A stretch of DNA of 64,000 nt from Dokdonella sp. (GTDB lineage Bacteria > Pseudomonadota > Gammaproteobacteria > Xanthomonadales > Rhodanobacteraceae): assembly GCF_017744955.1 (NCBI RefSeq), contig NZ_JAGIAG010000007.1, forward strand, positions 1 through 64,000, given 5' to 3'. Position 1 is the first letter of the stretch, and each line of letters begins with the position of its first letter. A program made the position numbers and the translations under genes. Of the stretch, positions 53,701-64,000 are shown one piece after another. The notes below the pieces were generated by a model, which was given only the letters and a program-made list of their open reading frames with translations, made no database searches and was not told where the DNA came from.

Positions 53701-56700
53701 CGTGGAAGGCGCGCAAGGCGGCACGATCTACCTGACCGATCTCGCCGACGCTGCGGAAGGCGACTACACCGTGCGCGTCGAGGCCACCGATCGCGCCGGC
53801 AATCTGGCGCAGAAGGACCAGTCCTTCACGCTCGACCGCACGCCGCCGGAGGTGGCGCTGAGCGCGCCGATCGACGGTGCGGTGCTGCGCGGCGGCCGCG
53901 CGACGACGGTGCGCGGTCACGTCACCGACGCGCACCTGGCGCGTTACACGCTGGCGGTGGCACCGGCCGATTCGGAGACGTGGACGGACGTCGCCAGCGG
54001 CACCGAACCGGTGGCCGACGGCGACCTCGCCGCCTGGACGCCGAATCTGCCCGACGGTCGCTACCGCCTGCGCCTGCGCGGTGTCGATCGCGCCGGCAAC
54101 GCGGGCGAGGCGGTCGTCGCGCTCGAGATCGACACCACGCCGCCTGTCGCGCGGATCACCGCGCCGGCCGACGACGGATTCGTGCAGCGCGGCGTCGACG
54201 TCCTCGGCACCGCCAGCGATGCACATTTCGCCGCCTACGGCCTCGCCATCGCCACGCCGGCGCAGGCGCAGGCCAACCAGTGGTCGGAACTGGTGCGCGG
54301 CGACAAGGCGGTGGTCGACGCCGCGCTCGCGCACCTCGATCTGGTGCAGCCGGACGGCGACTACGTGCTGCGCCTGACGGCGACCGACGCCGTCGCGCTG
54401 AGCGCGACCGCGCAGGCGCGCATCCATCTGGACACCGCGCCGCCGCCGGCGCCGCTCGCGCTCGTCGTGCAGCTCGAGAACAACCGCCACAGCCTGCTGC
54501 AATGGACCGCGGTGAGCGCGCCGGATCTCGCCGGCTACGTCGTGTATCGGGACGGTTCGCGCCTCAACGCCGAGCCGAACGTGCCGGCGAGCTATCGCGA
54601 CCAGGACGTGCCGGAAGGTCGCCACGTCTACTTCGTGCGCGCGATCGACCGTGCCGGCAACGAGAGCGCGCCGAGCAACAGCGTCGAGGTGCTGATCGAC
54701 CACACGCCGCCGACCGTCTCGCTGCTCGCGCCGCTCGCCGGCGCGCGCCTCGGCGGCCGCGTCGACGTCGTCGGCACCGCCTACAGCCGCGACGACTTCA
54801 AGGAATATCGCCTCAGCGTGGTGCCGCTGGCGCCGCCGGGGCCGGCGCAGGAGATCCGCCGTTCGCCGCTCGCGCAGCAGGTGCAGACGCTCGGCACCTG
54901 GGACACCCGCTCGCTCGCCGACGAGACGCGCGTGCGCGTGCGCCTGGAAGGCGAGGACCTGCGCGGCAACGTCGCCGTCGCCGACATCGAGGTGACGGTC
55001 GACAACGGACCGCCGGCGCCGCCGACCGGGCTCGTCGTCGCGCTGGCCGGCGTCGACGTCGACGCGCACTGGAACCCGAACGCCGAAGCGGACCTGCTCG
55101 GTTACCTGCTGTATCGCGACGGCCGCCTGGTGAACGCCGCCGACGACGCCGGCAGCGGCGACCTGCGCCCGTTCGCGCTGGTCGACACCCACTATCTCGA
55201 CCAGCGCATCGCCGACGGCCAGCACAGCTACGTGGTCAGGGCGATCGACCAGGCCGGCAACGTCAGCGGCCCGTCCGATCCGGCTTCCTTGCCGCTGATC
55301 GACAACGGTCCGCCGCATCTCGCCTTCACGCAGCCGCAGGACGGCGCGCAGTTCGAGACCTCGATCGTCGCGCTGGCGATCAGCGCGGACCGCGACATCA
55401 CCGACGTGCGCTTCGCCTACCGCCGCGTCGGCGACAGCGCCTGGACCGCGCTCGGCGAGCCGTTCGCGCTGCCGCCGTATCGGGTGACGTTCACGCCGGG
55501 CGCGTTGCCGCTCGGCGACTACGAGATCCGCGCGGTGGCGACCGACGCCAGCGGCCACGTCGACCCCGCGCCGCCGGTGGTGCGCGTGAAGTACGCCGAC
55601 CTGACCGCGCCCGACGCGCCGCGCAGCCTGCAGGCCCGCGCGCAGGGCCGCGAGGTGCACCTGCACTGGAGCGCGAGCGCGGCCGCCGACACGGCGGGCT
55701 ACAACCTCTGGCGCAAGACCTACAACGGCTACTTCTATCGCATCAACAGCGCGCTCGTGGCCGGCACCGACTACGTCGATGCCAATCCGGACGGCAGCGA
55801 TCCGGTCTACTACGTCACCGCGACGGACGCTTCGAACAACGAGTCGCTGCCGAGCAACGAGGCGCTCGCGCACGTGTTCACGGTCACGCTGGAGCAGCCG
55901 TATTCGCCGGTGACCGACGCCGCGTTCGACCTGGCCGGCCGCTCGGGACGCGCCGGCACGCTGCGCCTGCACGTCGAAGCGCCGGGCGGCAGCAGCGACA
56001 GCGACCGCGGCCGGACCGGCGCCGACGGCACGCTGAGCGTGCCGACGCTCGCGCTCGCCATGGGCACCACGCGCGTGGTCGCCACCGTCACCGACGACGA
56101 CGGCAACGTCAGTGTGCCCGGCGAGGTGTGGATGGACCGCGGCGCGGCGCCGAGCACGCCGACCGGCCTGCAGGTCGGCGTCGACGACCACCGCGTCACG
56201 GCGAGCTGGAACGCCAATCCCGAACCGGACGTCATCGGCTACCGCGTGTTCCGCGACGGCCGTGCCGTGGCGCCCGACGCGACCGGCGGCTTCCCGCTAA
56301 CGGCCACGTCCGACGGCTGCTGCGACGTCGGGAACCTCGTCGACGGCGATCCGGCGACGGTCTGGAACAACTCGTGGTGGTCGCCGCAGGAGCCGGAGCG
56401 GGACCCGGCGGCGGTGATCGCGTTCGACGAGGTGCGTTACGTCGCCGGCGTCCAGCTCGCCTGGACGCGGCCGGCCAGCCACGTCGACCTGTACGCCTGG
56501 TCGGGCCACGCCTGGGTGCGCATCGCCAGCCGCGACGGCGATACGCCGCTCGACGAGGAGCTGCTCGTCGCCCGCGCCTACCGCACCGACCAGCTCAAGC
56601 TGGTCCTGCGCAATCTCCAGGGAACGGAAACCTACAACGACGCCGGGCTGGCCGAGCTGCGCGTGCTCGAGCGCGCGCTGCAGCCGGGCACGACGCTCGC

Positions 56701-59700
56701 CGAGGACGTCATCGACGGCCGCCATTCCTATCGCGTCAGCGCGGTGAACGCGCTCGGCTTCGAGAGCGCGCAGAGCGATCCGGCCGGCGTCGACGTCGGC
56801 GACGCCGAGGCGCCCGCGCCGGTGGTGCTGAGCGGCACGATGGACGGCGCCGACGCGCACCTGTCGTGGACCGCGAGCGCCTCGCCGGACGCCGCGCGCT
56901 ACGTGGTGTTCCGCGACGGCGAATGGCTCGCCGAGATCCTCGCCGCCGATCCGCTCGAATACCTCGACGCCGGCCTCGCCAACGGCAGCTACGTCTACAC
57001 GGTGCGCGTCTACGACCGCTTCGACAACGAAAGCGAGGCGTCGAACGAGGTGACGCTGAACGTGACGCAGACCCTGCCGGAGGCGCCGCGCATCCTCGCC
57101 GTCACCGCGCCGGCCGAGGGCGGCGCGCTCGAGCTCACCTGGGAGGCCGGCAGCGGCACCGCGCCGGACCACTTCGTGCTGCGGCGCGCGACGGCCCAAG
57201 GCGGGCCGTACGAGGTCGTCGACGAGGTGGAGGAACTCGCCTATCGCGACGAGCCGCTGCTCAACGGCACGCGCTACTACTACACCGTCGAGTCGATCGA
57301 CGCGCTCGGCAACGCCAGCGGCCAGAGCGCGCCCGCCGACGGCGTGCCGCGCGATCGCACGGCGCCGGAGCCGCCGCAGCTCACCTTCCCGACCGTGCCG
57401 GACGTGCCGCTGACGATGCGCCTGTCCTCGACGTCGGTGTGCGGCTACGCCGAGCCCGGCGCCGCCGTCACCCTCGCGCTCGGCGGACTGGAAGTCGGCG
57501 GCGCGACCGCGGCGCTCGACACGCAGCTCGCGACCTACGTCTTCGAGCGCTCCTACTACGACCGCGTGCCGCTGCCGTCGCCGGACGGTTCGAGCCTGTT
57601 CGCCGCCGACTACCAGGGCGCCTCGCTGCTCGACAGCGCGAACGGCAGCGAGCTGCTGGCGCTCGACCGCAACGACGACGTCGCCGCCTGGAACGTGAAC
57701 GGCAGCGCGCTCTACACCGCGGGAAGCAACGGCCGCGCCGTAATCCGCCGCGACCTGACGACCGGCCAGGTCGTCACGGTCGAGCACCCGTTCGCGTCGA
57801 TCGCGGCGCTGGCGGTGAACGCGGACGAATCCGCCTTGCTCGTCGCCGGCGACTACGACGCCGGCGACGGCAACGGCCTCGTATCGGGCCTGTGGCTGTA
57901 CGACCGCGCCGCGGCGACGACGCGGCGCCTCGGCACGTGGGACGCCTACGGGATCGACATGCGCGCGCTGCGCTTCTCGCCCGCCGGCGGCAAGGCGCTG
58001 GTGCGCATCGACTCCTCGCAGGTCAGCGTGATCGATCTCGCCACGCGGCAGGTCGCCGTGGTGGCCGACGACGCGCTCGCGCGTCCGGTGTGGTCGCCGG
58101 ACGGAACCTCCGTGGCCTTCTCGAGCGAATCGGATGGCGGCCTGCACGTGCGCCTCTACGACGTGCGCCGCGGCACGTCCAGCGACGCGCTGGAAGCCGA
58201 TGCGCCGATCGAGGCGATCGCCTGGCGTCCGGACGGACAAGGTTTCGCGTTGCTGACGTGGTCCGACGCCACCGGGGCCGCCGTCGAAATCCACGCGCGG
58301 CGCGCCGACGGCGGCTACGACCTCGAACGCACCGATCCGGTGGCGCAGGACGGTGGCGCGGACCTGACCTGGACGCCGGCCGGCCGCCTGCTGCTGCTCG
58401 ATTCGCACAGCGGCTACACCCAGCAGCCCGCCGGCTGGTTCTGCAGCGATGCGCTGCCGCTCTTGCCCGGCGCCAACCTGATCGACGCGACGGCGGCCGA
58501 CGCCTCCGGCAACGTCAGCCTGTCCTCGCTGCCGATCGAGCTCGACCGACCGGCGACATCGGTGGCCGACCTCGCGGTCAGCGCGACGGACATCCTGTTC
58601 GCTCCCGCCACCGGCGCACCGGGCGGACGCTTCGGCGCGGTGGTCACGCTGCGCAACCGCGGCGGTGCGGCGGCTGCGGCCACGCTGGTGCAGTTCGATC
58701 TCACCGCGCCCGACGGCGGCCTGACGCACCCGCAGCCGGTGACGCCGCTGCACGCGCTGGCGCCCGGCGAGGCGCAGAGCCTCAGCCTCGATTTCGGCAC
58801 GCTGGCACAGGCCGGCGCCTACCGCCTGCGCGTGGCGGTCGATCCGCAGAACGCGATCGACGACGCCGACCGCAGCAACAACGTCGCCAGCGCGACCTTG
58901 CAGCTGATCGCCGGCGACCTGCCGGCGATCACCGCCGGCGTCTCGCGCGGCGTGTACGCGCCGGGCGAGGAAATGCGCGGGGACGTCGACGTCGTCAATC
59001 CGGGTGCGCCGTTCTCCGGCCGCGTCGACGTCGCGGTGATCGACGCCGGCGGCGTCCTGGTGAAGAACCTGGGTTCGACCCCGCTCGACGCACTCGGCTT
59101 CGGCGCCGCGTGGCACACCTCGGTGCGCTGGATTCCCGATGCGTTCGCCGGCGACTACCGCCTGCGCGCCGAACTGCGCGATCGCACCGGCGCGCTGGTC
59201 GCCAGCGCCGCCGCGCCGTTCGCGATCGAGGCGTCGCGCACGTTCGACCTGCGCCTGCAGCCCGACCGCTCCAGCGCCTCGCCGAACCAGGCGATCGCGC
59301 TCGCCACCGACCTCGTCTTCCTCGCGGGCAACGCGCCGATGCAGGGCGCGCAGCTGCGCTGGACGATCCGCAACGGCAGCGGCGGCGTGGTGTGGAACGC
59401 CGAGCAGGCACTCGGCACGCTGCTGCCCGGCTACGCGCTGCATCGGACCGTGACCTGGCCCGGCGCCGCCGCGCCGGGGCCGTATCGCGCCGAGGTGCAC
59501 CTGGTCGGCGGCGCGCTCGACCAGCTCGCCGGCGCCGACCTCCTCGTGCAGGCGCCGGGCGAGACGGCCGCGCTTGCCGGCACGCTCGCGTTCGATCCGG
59601 GTACGCCGTTCGTCGCCGGACGTCCGATGCAGATCCGCTATCACGCCGGCAACGTCGGCACGCTCGCGCTCGCCGGCGCCCAGCTGCGCCTGCGCGTGAG

Positions 59701-62485
59701 CAGCGCGCCCGCGCAGCCCGCGCTGGCGCAGCGCACCGATACGGTCGATCTGGCGGCGGGACAGGGCGCGGACGGCGTGCTCGATCTCGCCGCGTCGCCG
59801 CTCGCCCTCGGCAGCTACGCCGCCGTGCTCGATGCGCACGTCGCCGGCGATGCGGCCGGCACCTGGCGACCGCTGGCGCAGGCCGGCTTCGCGGTGGTCG
59901 ACGGCCTGCCGCCCGACATCCGCGTGCTGCAACCCGATGCGAGCGTCGTGCAGCCGGCCGTGGTGCCGCTCGCCGCGGTGATCCTGGACAGCCACTCGGC
60001 CGTCGCGGGTGCGGAAGTGAGCGTCGACGGCGGCAACTTCCAGCCGCTCGCGCTGCGTGCCGACGGCACCTGGGGCCGCGGCCTGGTCGGCCTCGGCGAC
60101 GGCGCGCACCGCCTCGCCGTGCGCGCCCGCGACAGCTGGGGCAATCCGGCGCAGACCGGCGAGCTGCCGTTCGTCGTCGACGCCACGCCGCCGCGCATCG
60201 ACATCGCCGGCGTCGCCGACGGCGAACTGGCCAACCATCCGGTCACGCCGCTGGTGACGATCAGCGACGACCATCTCGCCTCCAGCGAGACGGTGCTGGG
60301 CAGCCAGCCATTCGTCTCCGGCAGCACGCTGGAGCAGGACGGCGTCTACGTGCTCACCGCGCGCGCCGTCGACGCCGCCGGCAACGGCAGCGCGCGCATG
60401 GTCCGCTTCACCATCGACCGCACCGCGCCGCCGATCGCGATCGGCGCGCCGGCCGACGGCACCGTCGTCGTCGAGAGCAGCGTCGAGGTGACCGTGCAGA
60501 GCGAGGCGGCGGCGCGCGTGCTGCTCGGCAGCGGCAGCTACCACGCCGAGCTGGTCGCCGACGCGGCCGGCATCGCGCGATTCGCCGCGGTGCCGCTGGT
60601 CGAGGGCGACAACGCGATCAGCGCACAGGCCGTCGACGCCGCCACCAACGCGAGCCCGACGGTCTCGGTCCACGTGCGCTACCAGGCCGGGCAGACCGCC
60701 GCGGTGACCGGTACGCTGCAACCGCCGGGAGCGGAAGTCGCCGCCGGCGACACGCTGCGGCTCGGCGTGCGCGTGACCAATCCGAACGCCGCACCGCTGC
60801 CGGCGCAGGCGTTGCGCGTCAGCGTGCTGTCGGCGACGCAGCAGCCGCTGGCGCAGCAGGAGTTCAGCCACGTCTTCGCGGCGAACGAGGTCTACGAGAC
60901 GTCGTTCGACTTCGCCACGTCCGGCTGGGCGCTCGGCACGTTGTCGCTCAAGCTCGAGCTCGGCGACGGCGGCAGCTTCACGCTGCTCGACGCCAAGACC
61001 GTCGCGCTGGTCGACCGCGCGCCGCCGCAGATCGCCGCGGTGGCGCCGACGGCCGGCGCGATCGTGCGCAGCCCGGTCGCGCTGCAGGCGACGGCGAGCG
61101 ATGCGCTGAGCGGCGTTACCCGCGTCGAGGCGAACATCGACGGCGGCGACTGGCTGGAACTCGCCGCGGGCGCACCGCCGAACTACGCCAGTGCTGCGCA
61201 GGCGCTCGCCGACGGCGACCATACCTGGTCGGCGCGCGCCGACGACGGCGCCGGCAACCAGGGTCACCTCGATCCGATCGCCTTCGTGGTCGACTCCACG
61301 CCGCCGCGCATCACCATCGGCGGCGTCGCCGACGGCGACCTGCTCGCGCACGCGGTGACGCCGACGATCGAGATCGTCGACGCGCATCCACGCAGCAGCG
61401 ACATCCGCCTGAACGGCCAGCCGTTCGTCTCCGGCACATCGGTGACGGCGAGCGGCGACTACACATTGAGCGTGACTGCCGTCGACGCGGCCGACAACAC
61501 CAGCGAAGCCGGCGTGCACTTCACGCTCGACTTCGATGCGCCGACCGTGGTCTTCACCGCGCCGGCCGACGGCGCCGTGCTGACGCAGCCGAGCGTCGAA
61601 GTCAGCGGCAGCACCGAAGCGCGCGCGACGGTGCATCTGACCGTCGGCGGCTTCAGCGTCGACGTCGTCGCCGGCGACGACGGCATCTTCACCGTGCCCG
61701 ACGTACCGCTGCAGCCGGGTGTCAACGCGATCCAGGCGCAGGCGACCGACCGCGTCGGCAACGTCGGCCCGGCCGCGAGCCTGTCGGTGACCTACCAGCC
61801 GGCGGCGCCCGGCGCGATCGTCGGCACGCTCGGTGCGCTCGCCTCGCCGGTCGAGCGCGGCCGGCCGCTGGCGGTGCCGTACACGCTCGGCAACGTCGGC
61901 GACACGGCACTGGCCGCGCAGCCGATTCGTGTCGAGTTGCGGCCGGCCGCGAGCGAGGACGTGCTGGCCGAGCAGTCGTTCGACGTCGATCTGGCCGCGC
62001 ACGAGGAGATCACCGACCAGACCTCGCTGGCCACGTCCGCCGTGCCGCTCGGCCGCTACCGCGTGCTGCTGCTCGCCTGGCTGCCCGACCAGGGCGGCAT
62101 CTGGACGACGCTGGACACGGCGGCGATCGAGGTCGTGCGGGCCGGCTGCACCTACGATCCGGACGTGCTGTTCGCGAACGGTTTCGAGGCGCCCGCCGAC
62201 CTGATCTTCTGCGACGGCTTCGATCGCCGCTTCGACCTGCGCTCGCGCGTCGGCGCGTCGTCGGAGGCGCTGCTGTCGCGCGTGCCGTACCTGGCGCGCA
62301 ATGCCTTCGCGGTGATGCGTTCGCTGGCCGGATTCGCGCGCGTGGTCGGCGACCGGCCGCGACTGGCCGCCTGGTGGCGCAGCATCGGCTCGGACGGCCG
62401 GGTGCGCGTCGTGCTGCACGAGCGCTCGGACGAGCGCCGACACGGTGCGTTCGCGCAGGAACGCGTGAATGGGGGAGCGGGATGA
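44747..62485 (+). CDS. Giant secreted multidomain protein (5912 aa) with putative metalloprotease head, CARDB, FlgD-Ig, Fn3 and propeller modules
   Basis: The signal peptide is about residues 1-33 (ATGASA). A metalloprotease-like head has HELMH (172-176) and His202, although the third ligand is uncertain. About 375-610 has three alpha-toroid-like repeats (DGHWED, DGGFGF, DGSFGDG). About 628-1198 holds five CARDB-type repeats, most ending in an ExNNxA-like motif. FlgD-Ig-like units lie near 1200, 1928, 2687 and 2842 (SPNGDG, WDGR, DGxY). Propeller-like blocks are at about 1330-1850 and 4270-4565. Ig-like and Fn3 domains fill about 2940-4260, with a discoidin-like insert at about 3845-3978. A CARDB domain at about 4605-4723 precedes supra-repeats to about 5800. 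The C-terminal part has two motifs, LFANGFE (5808-5814) and IFCDGFD (5820-5826), then 86 residues. The stop overlaps the next start (ATGA). It is probably a cell-surface adhesin, shell or protease, but its function is not provable. Confidence 0.85.
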   Translation: MDIRRVFPSRGRFLSGLAAAALSLTLATGASALDWENCIQAVQPSDAGGWPHVSEIEDRGNLTVMSLAGAYERGSTAPRQEVAQAFYATHPDRYDFLFVFTTFEFPTGGALAFYNGIANDTAGTGNPIYSHSAQFGSASGKLQGYIDMAALGRYSFAPDAPEYKALLDTAAHELMHRWVASVRYRKGDGTLSGDLLGQENAHWSYFLDTDASVMYGADWRDRGDGTFEAIDTRHRYGPLDLYLAGFAGAGEVAPFGLIRGGEGAAVDLPRQGAVTHGTLETVSVDQIVAAEGPRVPDAAHAPKEFRAALVLLRRPGETVSAETYVGIEQFRSRFQQRFAQMTDGRATLRVVTENRSTAQTGLPEILHGSGTTGTPPGRAAAVAWLEAAQQADGHWEDRPGTAVRDTVAAYAALTELHPEFPGLAAARAWLAAHAAVDVEQRSARLSSGQGGADLPVLLAARSEGGWGLLDAWPATPLDSAVAVRGLVAAGRTGDVPLEALQYLVGQQDADGGFGFVADGRARVLATLRVADALGAGGAAFADARQRAGNWLALRQHTDGSFGDGAAASVADTVEVFAAGERAALGSSALEGARIFVAAAQQLRGDWGGSVYTTALAALATARDGSANLAVAGRLSIAPAAPRDGDRVALGATIVNSGRSSVPATTAQWYLGDPRAGGTPIGAPLAVPALAGYGQTALTQRWDTTGLAGARTVWLALDTGSVVTETSEDDNFASVAVDVAPPDARADLMLDASEIRFDPAVIGALPATIRVSGTLHNLGLTAVPGATLRLLAVRGSGDTPLGEATIAVAGRSSAPFELSFTQTAPGAVHLAVVADPDGTVTEANEDNNRADATLGAQASIDPAVADADLTVGPATVGHDVPIRVVVRNFGTLDTPLTPLRIEVVQGATRVTLFDGGVQIPGGGSITRDLSWRPAAPGAATLSVDVDPANVVVEADESNNHASHDFEVRLTASTDLAIADDSLAFLPSPALEGSPMTASLRVRNLGNAASGPFSVALFARDPALGGAPLAKTVVTDLAAGAETTVAIPVASTPGSGDEHFYAVVDADAQVAEDDESNNTAVALLRVLPLPDVAVTVADIALSPSLPVPGEPVRATVQVHNLGGQPARDVDVRFYEGAAGTGTEIAPAQHLAVLEAGASAQVAWNWTLGADARQVTVVATSGGDAPDANPANDSAALPFDVQDGDFYTSERYISPDGDGVRDAAAVVFRIPSGTDEVSVDVRNGVPRVVRRFGAVSRRDDGRVQVLWDGRDDQQRIVPDGDYRLVVRDAAGREFGEVLVTVDLNRSSPLEAVHTRYEVMARLPSSVEGWQRVPREGGFGNVVIGIGKNGTMQNPAGLYRSDVLLPQLQPIVTPRWVAQFVAAHGSSQWPGVAGAGIAPDGATVVFVMRTDRHIGSVYRTRIDQTDAVQLLADDVPIGYDTMGVWFFDEEEALVGDYRYDITAVNLRTRATRPLPHPGDALVRVTPEGVLGGNWNKVVSHFVPRDGGAPVQIGDPDYYGTGYAVSPDGRHLAEHRTVDGRERVSLIRVTDGSRREVYGIDAYTIDYESQSQTIDRLQMAWLEIEGQLLIGDSSSGRILRYDLDGRALGESAILPIERRGDYVIDFNGNGGESFAPAGGDAQAGAEEPSSLVHIAQTFREAAGSGYSTCGDPSNWARASTQRNFYDPAGDRVYFGTQESIAYVSTYSGVRIYAQPGIVDYQSTTLGAPLRERLAAATLTPLVYPSDQRVYPLVECAQTLPAAWPRWMLADGARIRADQRIETLASGLKPGPWAFATSVVDVWPDETHLAIGNPDSHDTSFDRVFSSLLNEPAVLRLTPLGRGIQLFGNATDRNFSTYRIDWTDADAPGTWHVVTPPSHDQVFLEEFLTWVPPQPGNYLVRLTLTDLAGNVTTASATASSEDSSPIESLQVEPRYFSPNGDGVQDQAVGTFVVREPVSLAFEIRDENGAVVRHVSQTYGATELGAHEFRWDGRDDQGEVVPDGRYHFEVEGFGLWLTVDTKLPELSTEFIPVVVEQPPGALLPQIKTGIRYRAADRNLSSIQVDSASAGGADWRSGTPGEVPPEYLELPEDLDRKKPSELPFGLATYTGRQFRAVAIDRAGNAHAEFAGQATDQLIPFGFITEADAPLLDPYLGGPRDGNPGDGTSEVIVGQEGTDRILVADAVGGLDHLVVETAPRGAGDLSAPTSGWVTRLQRPAEYHCVSTACIAGADGRVFNLPLGLAGVPGQTLLWVRVRGVRADGYSITSFAIPIRVVGIDAPTNLDYPRSSFGCYAVAYEYVPGVMTDAHLNVTFQGNTRVFGNAQPKDGEIRFFIPNYSTSPESADAYVDAIGSDGRLYRSPPGSVAVSCGGSSGPGGEGENNPRAEIKAYVLGHETCDATPTNRIQLDLGITGGEQFRRARLSYQDPVGGDWRNLAEFTSAGAQSTVFDTSGVPEGTVTVRAEGDYGDGYVAMTETDVQVLHTAPVAQLDVPAPGTRVCPVRDGQGRLGIVTEGRASGKNGVGYKFEIELASAAGRSDCYWDVDILEKNESILNDKCSSLDKPYTPGKKNWFGPLMFISRLPTDPDEQVTLRLKAVNWSGATVCSANTVQVDAAVELVERRTPTPRLPAQPPGWLAFSSTGKSEFREAHLYLKAQETLTVSSHLAHAQQRQGVWIATDDALRTFQDQEEVHGDFDVVWDGRDGGGNMLADGVYALVVEAQDHCGTPKRLTYFVEVDATPPDLDIARPAAAELVQAPAVGVSGRVLDPHLEQWKLSIDAGQPPLRQDISDGAYPVADGGALGNFSRSGASGPATLHLVAVDALGNEARFDRPFVLGDPTVLIFSAAVQPDLFSPNGDGRLDATRIATTLLHASRVDLDVLNAGGVAVRALRHDEPLASGSAGTAWDGRGNGGTPLADGVYTVRLTARNADDLAYAETADLPVEIDTLAPAIVVDSPTEAVVGASAAVVANVSDRNLQHYRVALLGAGGQSIAAVEGAQGGTIYLTDLADAAEGDYTVRVEATDRAGNLAQKDQSFTLDRTPPEVALSAPIDGAVLRGGRATTVRGHVTDAHLARYTLAVAPADSETWTDVASGTEPVADGDLAAWTPNLPDGRYRLRLRGVDRAGNAGEAVVALEIDTTPPVARITAPADDGFVQRGVDVLGTASDAHFAAYGLAIATPAQAQANQWSELVRGDKAVVDAALAHLDLVQPDGDYVLRLTATDAVALSATAQARIHLDTAPPPAPLALVVQLENNRHSLLQWTAVSAPDLAGYVVYRDGSRLNAEPNVPASYRDQDVPEGRHVYFVRAIDRAGNESAPSNSVEVLIDHTPPTVSLLAPLAGARLGGRVDVVGTAYSRDDFKEYRLSVVPLAPPGPAQEIRRSPLAQQVQTLGTWDTRSLADETRVRVRLEGEDLRGNVAVADIEVTVDNGPPAPPTGLVVALAGVDVDAHWNPNAEADLLGYLLYRDGRLVNAADDAGSGDLRPFALVDTHYLDQRIADGQHSYVVRAIDQAGNVSGPSDPASLPLIDNGPPHLAFTQPQDGAQFETSIVALAISADRDITDVRFAYRRVGDSAWTALGEPFALPPYRVTFTPGALPLGDYEIRAVATDASGHVDPAPPVVRVKYADLTAPDAPRSLQARAQGREVHLHWSASAAADTAGYNLWRKTYNGYFYRINSALVAGTDYVDANPDGSDPVYYVTATDASNNESLPSNEALAHVFTVTLEQPYSPVTDAAFDLAGRSGRAGTLRLHVEAPGGSSDSDRGRTGADGTLSVPTLALAMGTTRVVATVTDDDGNVSVPGEVWMDRGAAPSTPTGLQVGVDDHRVTASWNANPEPDVIGYRVFRDGRAVAPDATGGFPLTATSDGCCDVGNLVDGDPATVWNNSWWSPQEPERDPAAVIAFDEVRYVAGVQLAWTRPASHVDLYAWSGHAWVRIASRDGDTPLDEELLVARAYRTDQLKLVLRNLQGTETYNDAGLAELRVLERALQPGTTLAEDVIDGRHSYRVSAVNALGFESAQSDPAGVDVGDAEAPAPVVLSGTMDGADAHLSWTASASPDAARYVVFRDGEWLAEILAADPLEYLDAGLANGSYVYTVRVYDRFDNESEASNEVTLNVTQTLPEAPRILAVTAPAEGGALELTWEAGSGTAPDHFVLRRATAQGGPYEVVDEVEELAYRDEPLLNGTRYYYTVESIDALGNASGQSAPADGVPRDRTAPEPPQLTFPTVPDVPLTMRLSSTSVCGYAEPGAAVTLALGGLEVGGATAALDTQLATYVFERSYYDRVPLPSPDGSSLFAADYQGASLLDSANGSELLALDRNDDVAAWNVNGSALYTAGSNGRAVIRRDLTTGQVVTVEHPFASIAALAVNADESALLVAGDYDAGDGNGLVSGLWLYDRAAATTRRLGTWDAYGIDMRALRFSPAGGKALVRIDSSQVSVIDLATRQVAVVADDALARPVWSPDGTSVAFSSESDGGLHVRLYDVRRGTSSDALEADAPIEAIAWRPDGQGFALLTWSDATGAAVEIHARRADGGYDLERTDPVAQDGGADLTWTPAGRLLLLDSHSGYTQQPAGWFCSDALPLLPGANLIDATAADASGNVSLSSLPIELDRPATSVADLAVSATDILFAPATGAPGGRFGAVVTLRNRGGAAAAATLVQFDLTAPDGGLTHPQPVTPLHALAPGEAQSLSLDFGTLAQAGAYRLRVAVDPQNAIDDADRSNNVASATLQLIAGDLPAITAGVSRGVYAPGEEMRGDVDVVNPGAPFSGRVDVAVIDAGGVLVKNLGSTPLDALGFGAAWHTSVRWIPDAFAGDYRLRAELRDRTGALVASAAAPFAIEASRTFDLRLQPDRSSASPNQAIALATDLVFLAGNAPMQGAQLRWTIRNGSGGVVWNAEQALGTLLPGYALHRTVTWPGAAAPGPYRAEVHLVGGALDQLAGADLLVQAPGETAALAGTLAFDPGTPFVAGRPMQIRYHAGNVGTLALAGAQLRLRVSSAPAQPALAQRTDTVDLAAGQGADGVLDLAASPLALGSYAAVLDAHVAGDAAGTWRPLAQAGFAVVDGLPPDIRVLQPDASVVQPAVVPLAAVILDSHSAVAGAEVSVDGGNFQPLALRADGTWGRGLVGLGDGAHRLAVRARDSWGNPAQTGELPFVVDATPPRIDIAGVADGELANHPVTPLVTISDDHLASSETVLGSQPFVSGSTLEQDGVYVLTARAVDAAGNGSARMVRFTIDRTAPPIAIGAPADGTVVVESSVEVTVQSEAAARVLLGSGSYHAELVADAAGIARFAAVPLVEGDNAISAQAVDAATNASPTVSVHVRYQAGQTAAVTGTLQPPGAEVAAGDTLRLGVRVTNPNAAPLPAQALRVSVLSATQQPLAQQEFSHVFAANEVYETSFDFATSGWALGTLSLKLELGDGGSFTLLDAKTVALVDRAPPQIAAVAPTAGAIVRSPVALQATASDALSGVTRVEANIDGGDWLELAAGAPPNYASAAQALADGDHTWSARADDGAGNQGHLDPIAFVVDSTPPRITIGGVADGDLLAHAVTPTIEIVDAHPRSSDIRLNGQPFVSGTSVTASGDYTLSVTAVDAADNTSEAGVHFTLDFDAPTVVFTAPADGAVLTQPSVEVSGSTEARATVHLTVGGFSVDVVAGDDGIFTVPDVPLQPGVNAIQAQATDRVGNVGPAASLSVTYQPAAPGAIVGTLGALASPVERGRPLAVPYTLGNVGDTALAAQPIRVELRPAASEDVLAEQSFDVDLAAHEEITDQTSLATSAVPLGRYRVLLLAWLPDQGGIWTTLDTAAIEVVRAGCTYDPDVLFANGFEAPADLIFCDGFDRRFDLRSRVGASSEALLSRVPYLARNAFAVMRSLAGFARVVGDRPRLAAWWRSIGSDGRVRVVLHERSDERRHGAFAQERVNGGAG
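59573..62150 (+). repeat. Coding supra-domain tandem repeat in the giant gene (about 2.3 units of 373 codons)
   Basis: Unit 1 (59573-60701), unit 2 (60702-61813) and a partial unit 3 (61814-62150) each start with x-GTL followed by a CARDB-like domain. In full units an Ig-like domain with VxxDGG, one with TPPRI-x-I-x-GVADG and one with APADG-x-V follow in the same order. The units are clearly homologous but diverged. Confidence 0.8.
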
Positions 62486-64000
62486 TTCGACGTTCGACTT
62501 CGGTCGCCTTGCGCGTGCTGCGCGTCGCGTTGCTGTCCGCGGCGCTGGTCGGTGCGTGCGGCATCGCCGCGAAGCCGAAGGCGTCCAGGCCGGCCGCGGC
62601 CAAGCTGAGCGCGCAGAAGCCGGCGTCGATGCCGCGCGTGTCTCCGGTGGTGGCGGATCTGCTGGCCGGCGTCGACGCGCGCGCGTCGGTGGCGCAGGCA
62701 TTGTCCGAACTCGCGCCCTCCTCGCCGCGCAAGGTCGCGCCGGGCGACGGCGCGTTCGCCGGTTACGTCACCGCGCTGACGCGTGTCGGGCAGGGATTGG
62801 ACGCCGCGCGCCGCGGCGCCGCGGCGAACGCGACGCCGGCGTTGCGCCAGGCGATCGACGCGGCGCAGGCGGAGCGCCTGCTGGTCGACGCGCGCCTCGA
62901 AGCGGTCGGCGCGGAGATCGCCGCGAAATCGCTGCCGGCGCTGGCGCGGCAGCGCTGGGAAAGCCATCGCGCCGCGCTGACGGCGATGATGGACTCGCTC
63001 GACCGCGACCTCGCCACGCTGCAGACGCAGCTCGCCGGCGGCCGCCCGCCCGGCTCCGCCGGACCCGGTGACCTGCCGGAACGACTGAAGCAAAGCGCCG
63101 GTGCCGTGCGCGTGTTCGGCGCGAATCCGTTGCCGGTGCATCGCCCGCATCTGCCGGCGCGTGCGCCGTCGACCGCGCCGGCGATCGCGCCGAGCTACGC
63201 CGACCGCTCGCGCGAGGTCGAACCGGTCGCGGAGGACCTCGGCAGCAGCGACGAGGCGCCGCAATCGACGGCGGTGCTGAGCAAGGCGCAGAGCCTCGGC
63301 TACGACTACACGCGCATTCTCGATTTCGTGCGCAGTCAGGTGCGCACGCAATGGTATGCCGGCGCACAGAAAGGCGCGGACGGCACGCTGGCCACGCTGG
63401 CCGGCAACGACGTCGACCAGGCCAGCCTGCTGATCGCGCTGCTGCGCGCGTCCGGCGCGCCGGCGCGCTACGTGCGCGGCGTCGTCGAGGTGCCGGCGGC
63501 CGATCTCGCCGCTTCGCTCGGCGTGCACGTCGACGAAGTGGGGCGTGCGTTGACCGTGGCCGGCGTGGCGAACGAGCCGGTCATCGCGGGCGGCCGCGTC
63601 GGCGCGTATCGCATCGAGCACGTGTTCGTCAGCGCGCGCGTACCGTTCTCGGCCTATCGCGGCACCAGCGCGGAGCGCTCCGGTGCGACCTGGATTCCGC
63701 TGCTGCCGGCGCTCAAGCCGCACGTGCTGGTACCGGCGAGCGGAATCGTCGCGCAGGCCTCGATCGACGTCGGCGCGCTGGTCGACGGCTACCTGGAAGA
63801 AGCGCAGACGGTGTCGCCGCTCGCGCAGCTCGAGGCGCGCGTCAATGCATATCTCAACACCTTGCCGCCGCCACAGTCGCTCGACGAGCAGCTCGGCCGG
63901 CACGACGTCGCCGCGCCCGCGTTGCAGGTGCTGCCGGCCGGGCCGCCAGTGCCGATCCGCGCCGTCACCGGCGAGTTCGCGGTGTTGCCGGACGAACTGC
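62482..64000 (+). CDS. Transglutaminase-like lipoprotein (3' end outside window)
   Basis: ATG 62482 overlaps the giant gene stop (ATGA), and the frame stays open to the window end (506 codons seen). The signal peptide carries a lipobox ending in VGAC (Cys26), so the mature protein should be a lipoprotein. Residues about 30-205 are alanine-rich helices. About 270-400 match transglutaminase-like domains: DFVRSQVRTQWYAGA, GNDVDQASLLIALLRASG, PARYVRGVVEVP, then IEHVFVSARVPFS with a His. The position where transglutaminases carry the catalytic Cys is GNDVDQ here, so no Cys is present. I recall this domain type as the N-terminal part of long proteins linked to RHS repeats. Whether that holds here lies beyond the window. 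Confidence 0.75.
   Translation, partial: MIRRSTSVALRVLRVALLSAALVGACGIAAKPKASRPAAAKLSAQKPASMPRVSPVVADLLAGVDARASVAQALSELAPSSPRKVAPGDGAFAGYVTALTRVGQGLDAARRGAAANATPALRQAIDAAQAERLLVDARLEAVGAEIAAKSLPALARQRWESHRAALTAMMDSLDRDLATLQTQLAGGRPPGSAGPGDLPERLKQSAGAVRVFGANPLPVHRPHLPARAPSTAPAIAPSYADRSREVEPVAEDLGSSDEAPQSTAVLSKAQSLGYDYTRILDFVRSQVRTQWYAGAQKGADGTLATLAGNDVDQASLLIALLRASGAPARYVRGVVEVPAADLAASLGVHVDEVGRALTVAGVANEPVIAGGRVGAYRIEHVFVSARVPFSAYRGTSAERSGATWIPLLPALKPHVLVPASGIVAQASIDVGALVDGYLEEAQTVSPLAQLEARVNAYLNTLPPPQSLDEQLGRHDVAAPALQVLPAGPPVPIRAVTGEFAVLPDEL

Noticed and set aside
50849..56191. Minus-strand open frame of 1780 codons antisense to the giant gene
   Set aside because: It has the same compositional bias and repeats the complement of Ig/Fn3 coding sequence, with no domain or signal of its own.
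56297..62701. Minus-strand open frame of 2134 codons antisense to the giant gene
   Set aside because: It is a shadow of a GC-rich gene: the product is a low-complexity R/A/V/D-rich string with no motif, and there is no ribosome-binding site. The sense frame has recognisable domains.

Overview
Kind of organism. The host DNA is very GC-rich, with strongly GC-biased third positions, so the antisense strand of real genes is also open over long stretches. Gene content (AceE, MaeB, CysD/CysNC, ECF sigma factor paired with a TPR Ser/Thr kinase, secreted beta-helix proteins, paired palindromic REP elements) fits a free-living gammaproteobacterium. I infer the order Lysobacterales (Xanthomonadales), probably a Dokdonella/Rhodanobacteraceae-like bacterium. 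That placement rests on recalled protein style, not on a search. No rRNA, tRNA or CRISPR array was seen.

Layout. (1) 1-3430 is an AT-richer island. It holds the 3' end of an RHS gene with a cysteine-rich tip, small membrane and soluble ORFs that look like immunity genes, an IS3-type orfA scar and a displaced, stop-ridden copy of the RHS core end. (2) 3668-15075 has a secreted beta-helix protein, a MATCAP-like (QEGLA) predicted metallopeptidase, an exported M20 amidohydrolase, a cNMP-binding/patatin phospholipase and a duplicated secreted beta-helix protein. (3) 15274-22119 is a divergent pair of ECF-sigma/TPR-kinase modules, followed by two more secreted proteins (22308-25385). (4) 25629-40094 carries maeB, an exported unknown overlapping it, an orphan sensor kinase, two secreted proteins (one GH18), aceE and an MscS-type channel. 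(5) 40523-44065 is a minus-strand cysD-cysNC-SDR operon for sulfate activation. (6) 44342 to the window end is an operon of a small exported protein, a 5912-residue multidomain secreted protein and a transglutaminase-like lipoprotein that runs off the window.

How it fits together. The strongest theme is secretion. Seven exported proteins at six loci share a short [IL]F-x-[DN]GF[DE]-type motif, which sits at a module boundary, at the extreme C terminus or directly after the signal peptide. The giant protein carries two copies. It also shows nested insertions: a discoidin-like module inside an Fn3 domain and a propeller-like block inside an Ig-like domain. Its 3' part is built from a supra-domain repeat of about 373 residues. 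The divergent ECF/kinase modules are candidate regulators of neighbouring surface genes, but nothing in the sequence proves that link.

Intergenic regions carry several repeat families: a BIME-like paired REP (three copies), a CTCTCCCGCAAGCGGGAGAG REP (two copies), a GCGGAT-rich inverted repeat, a GCAGAGACGCAGAG inverted repeat and a MITE-like inverted repeat at 7256-7407.
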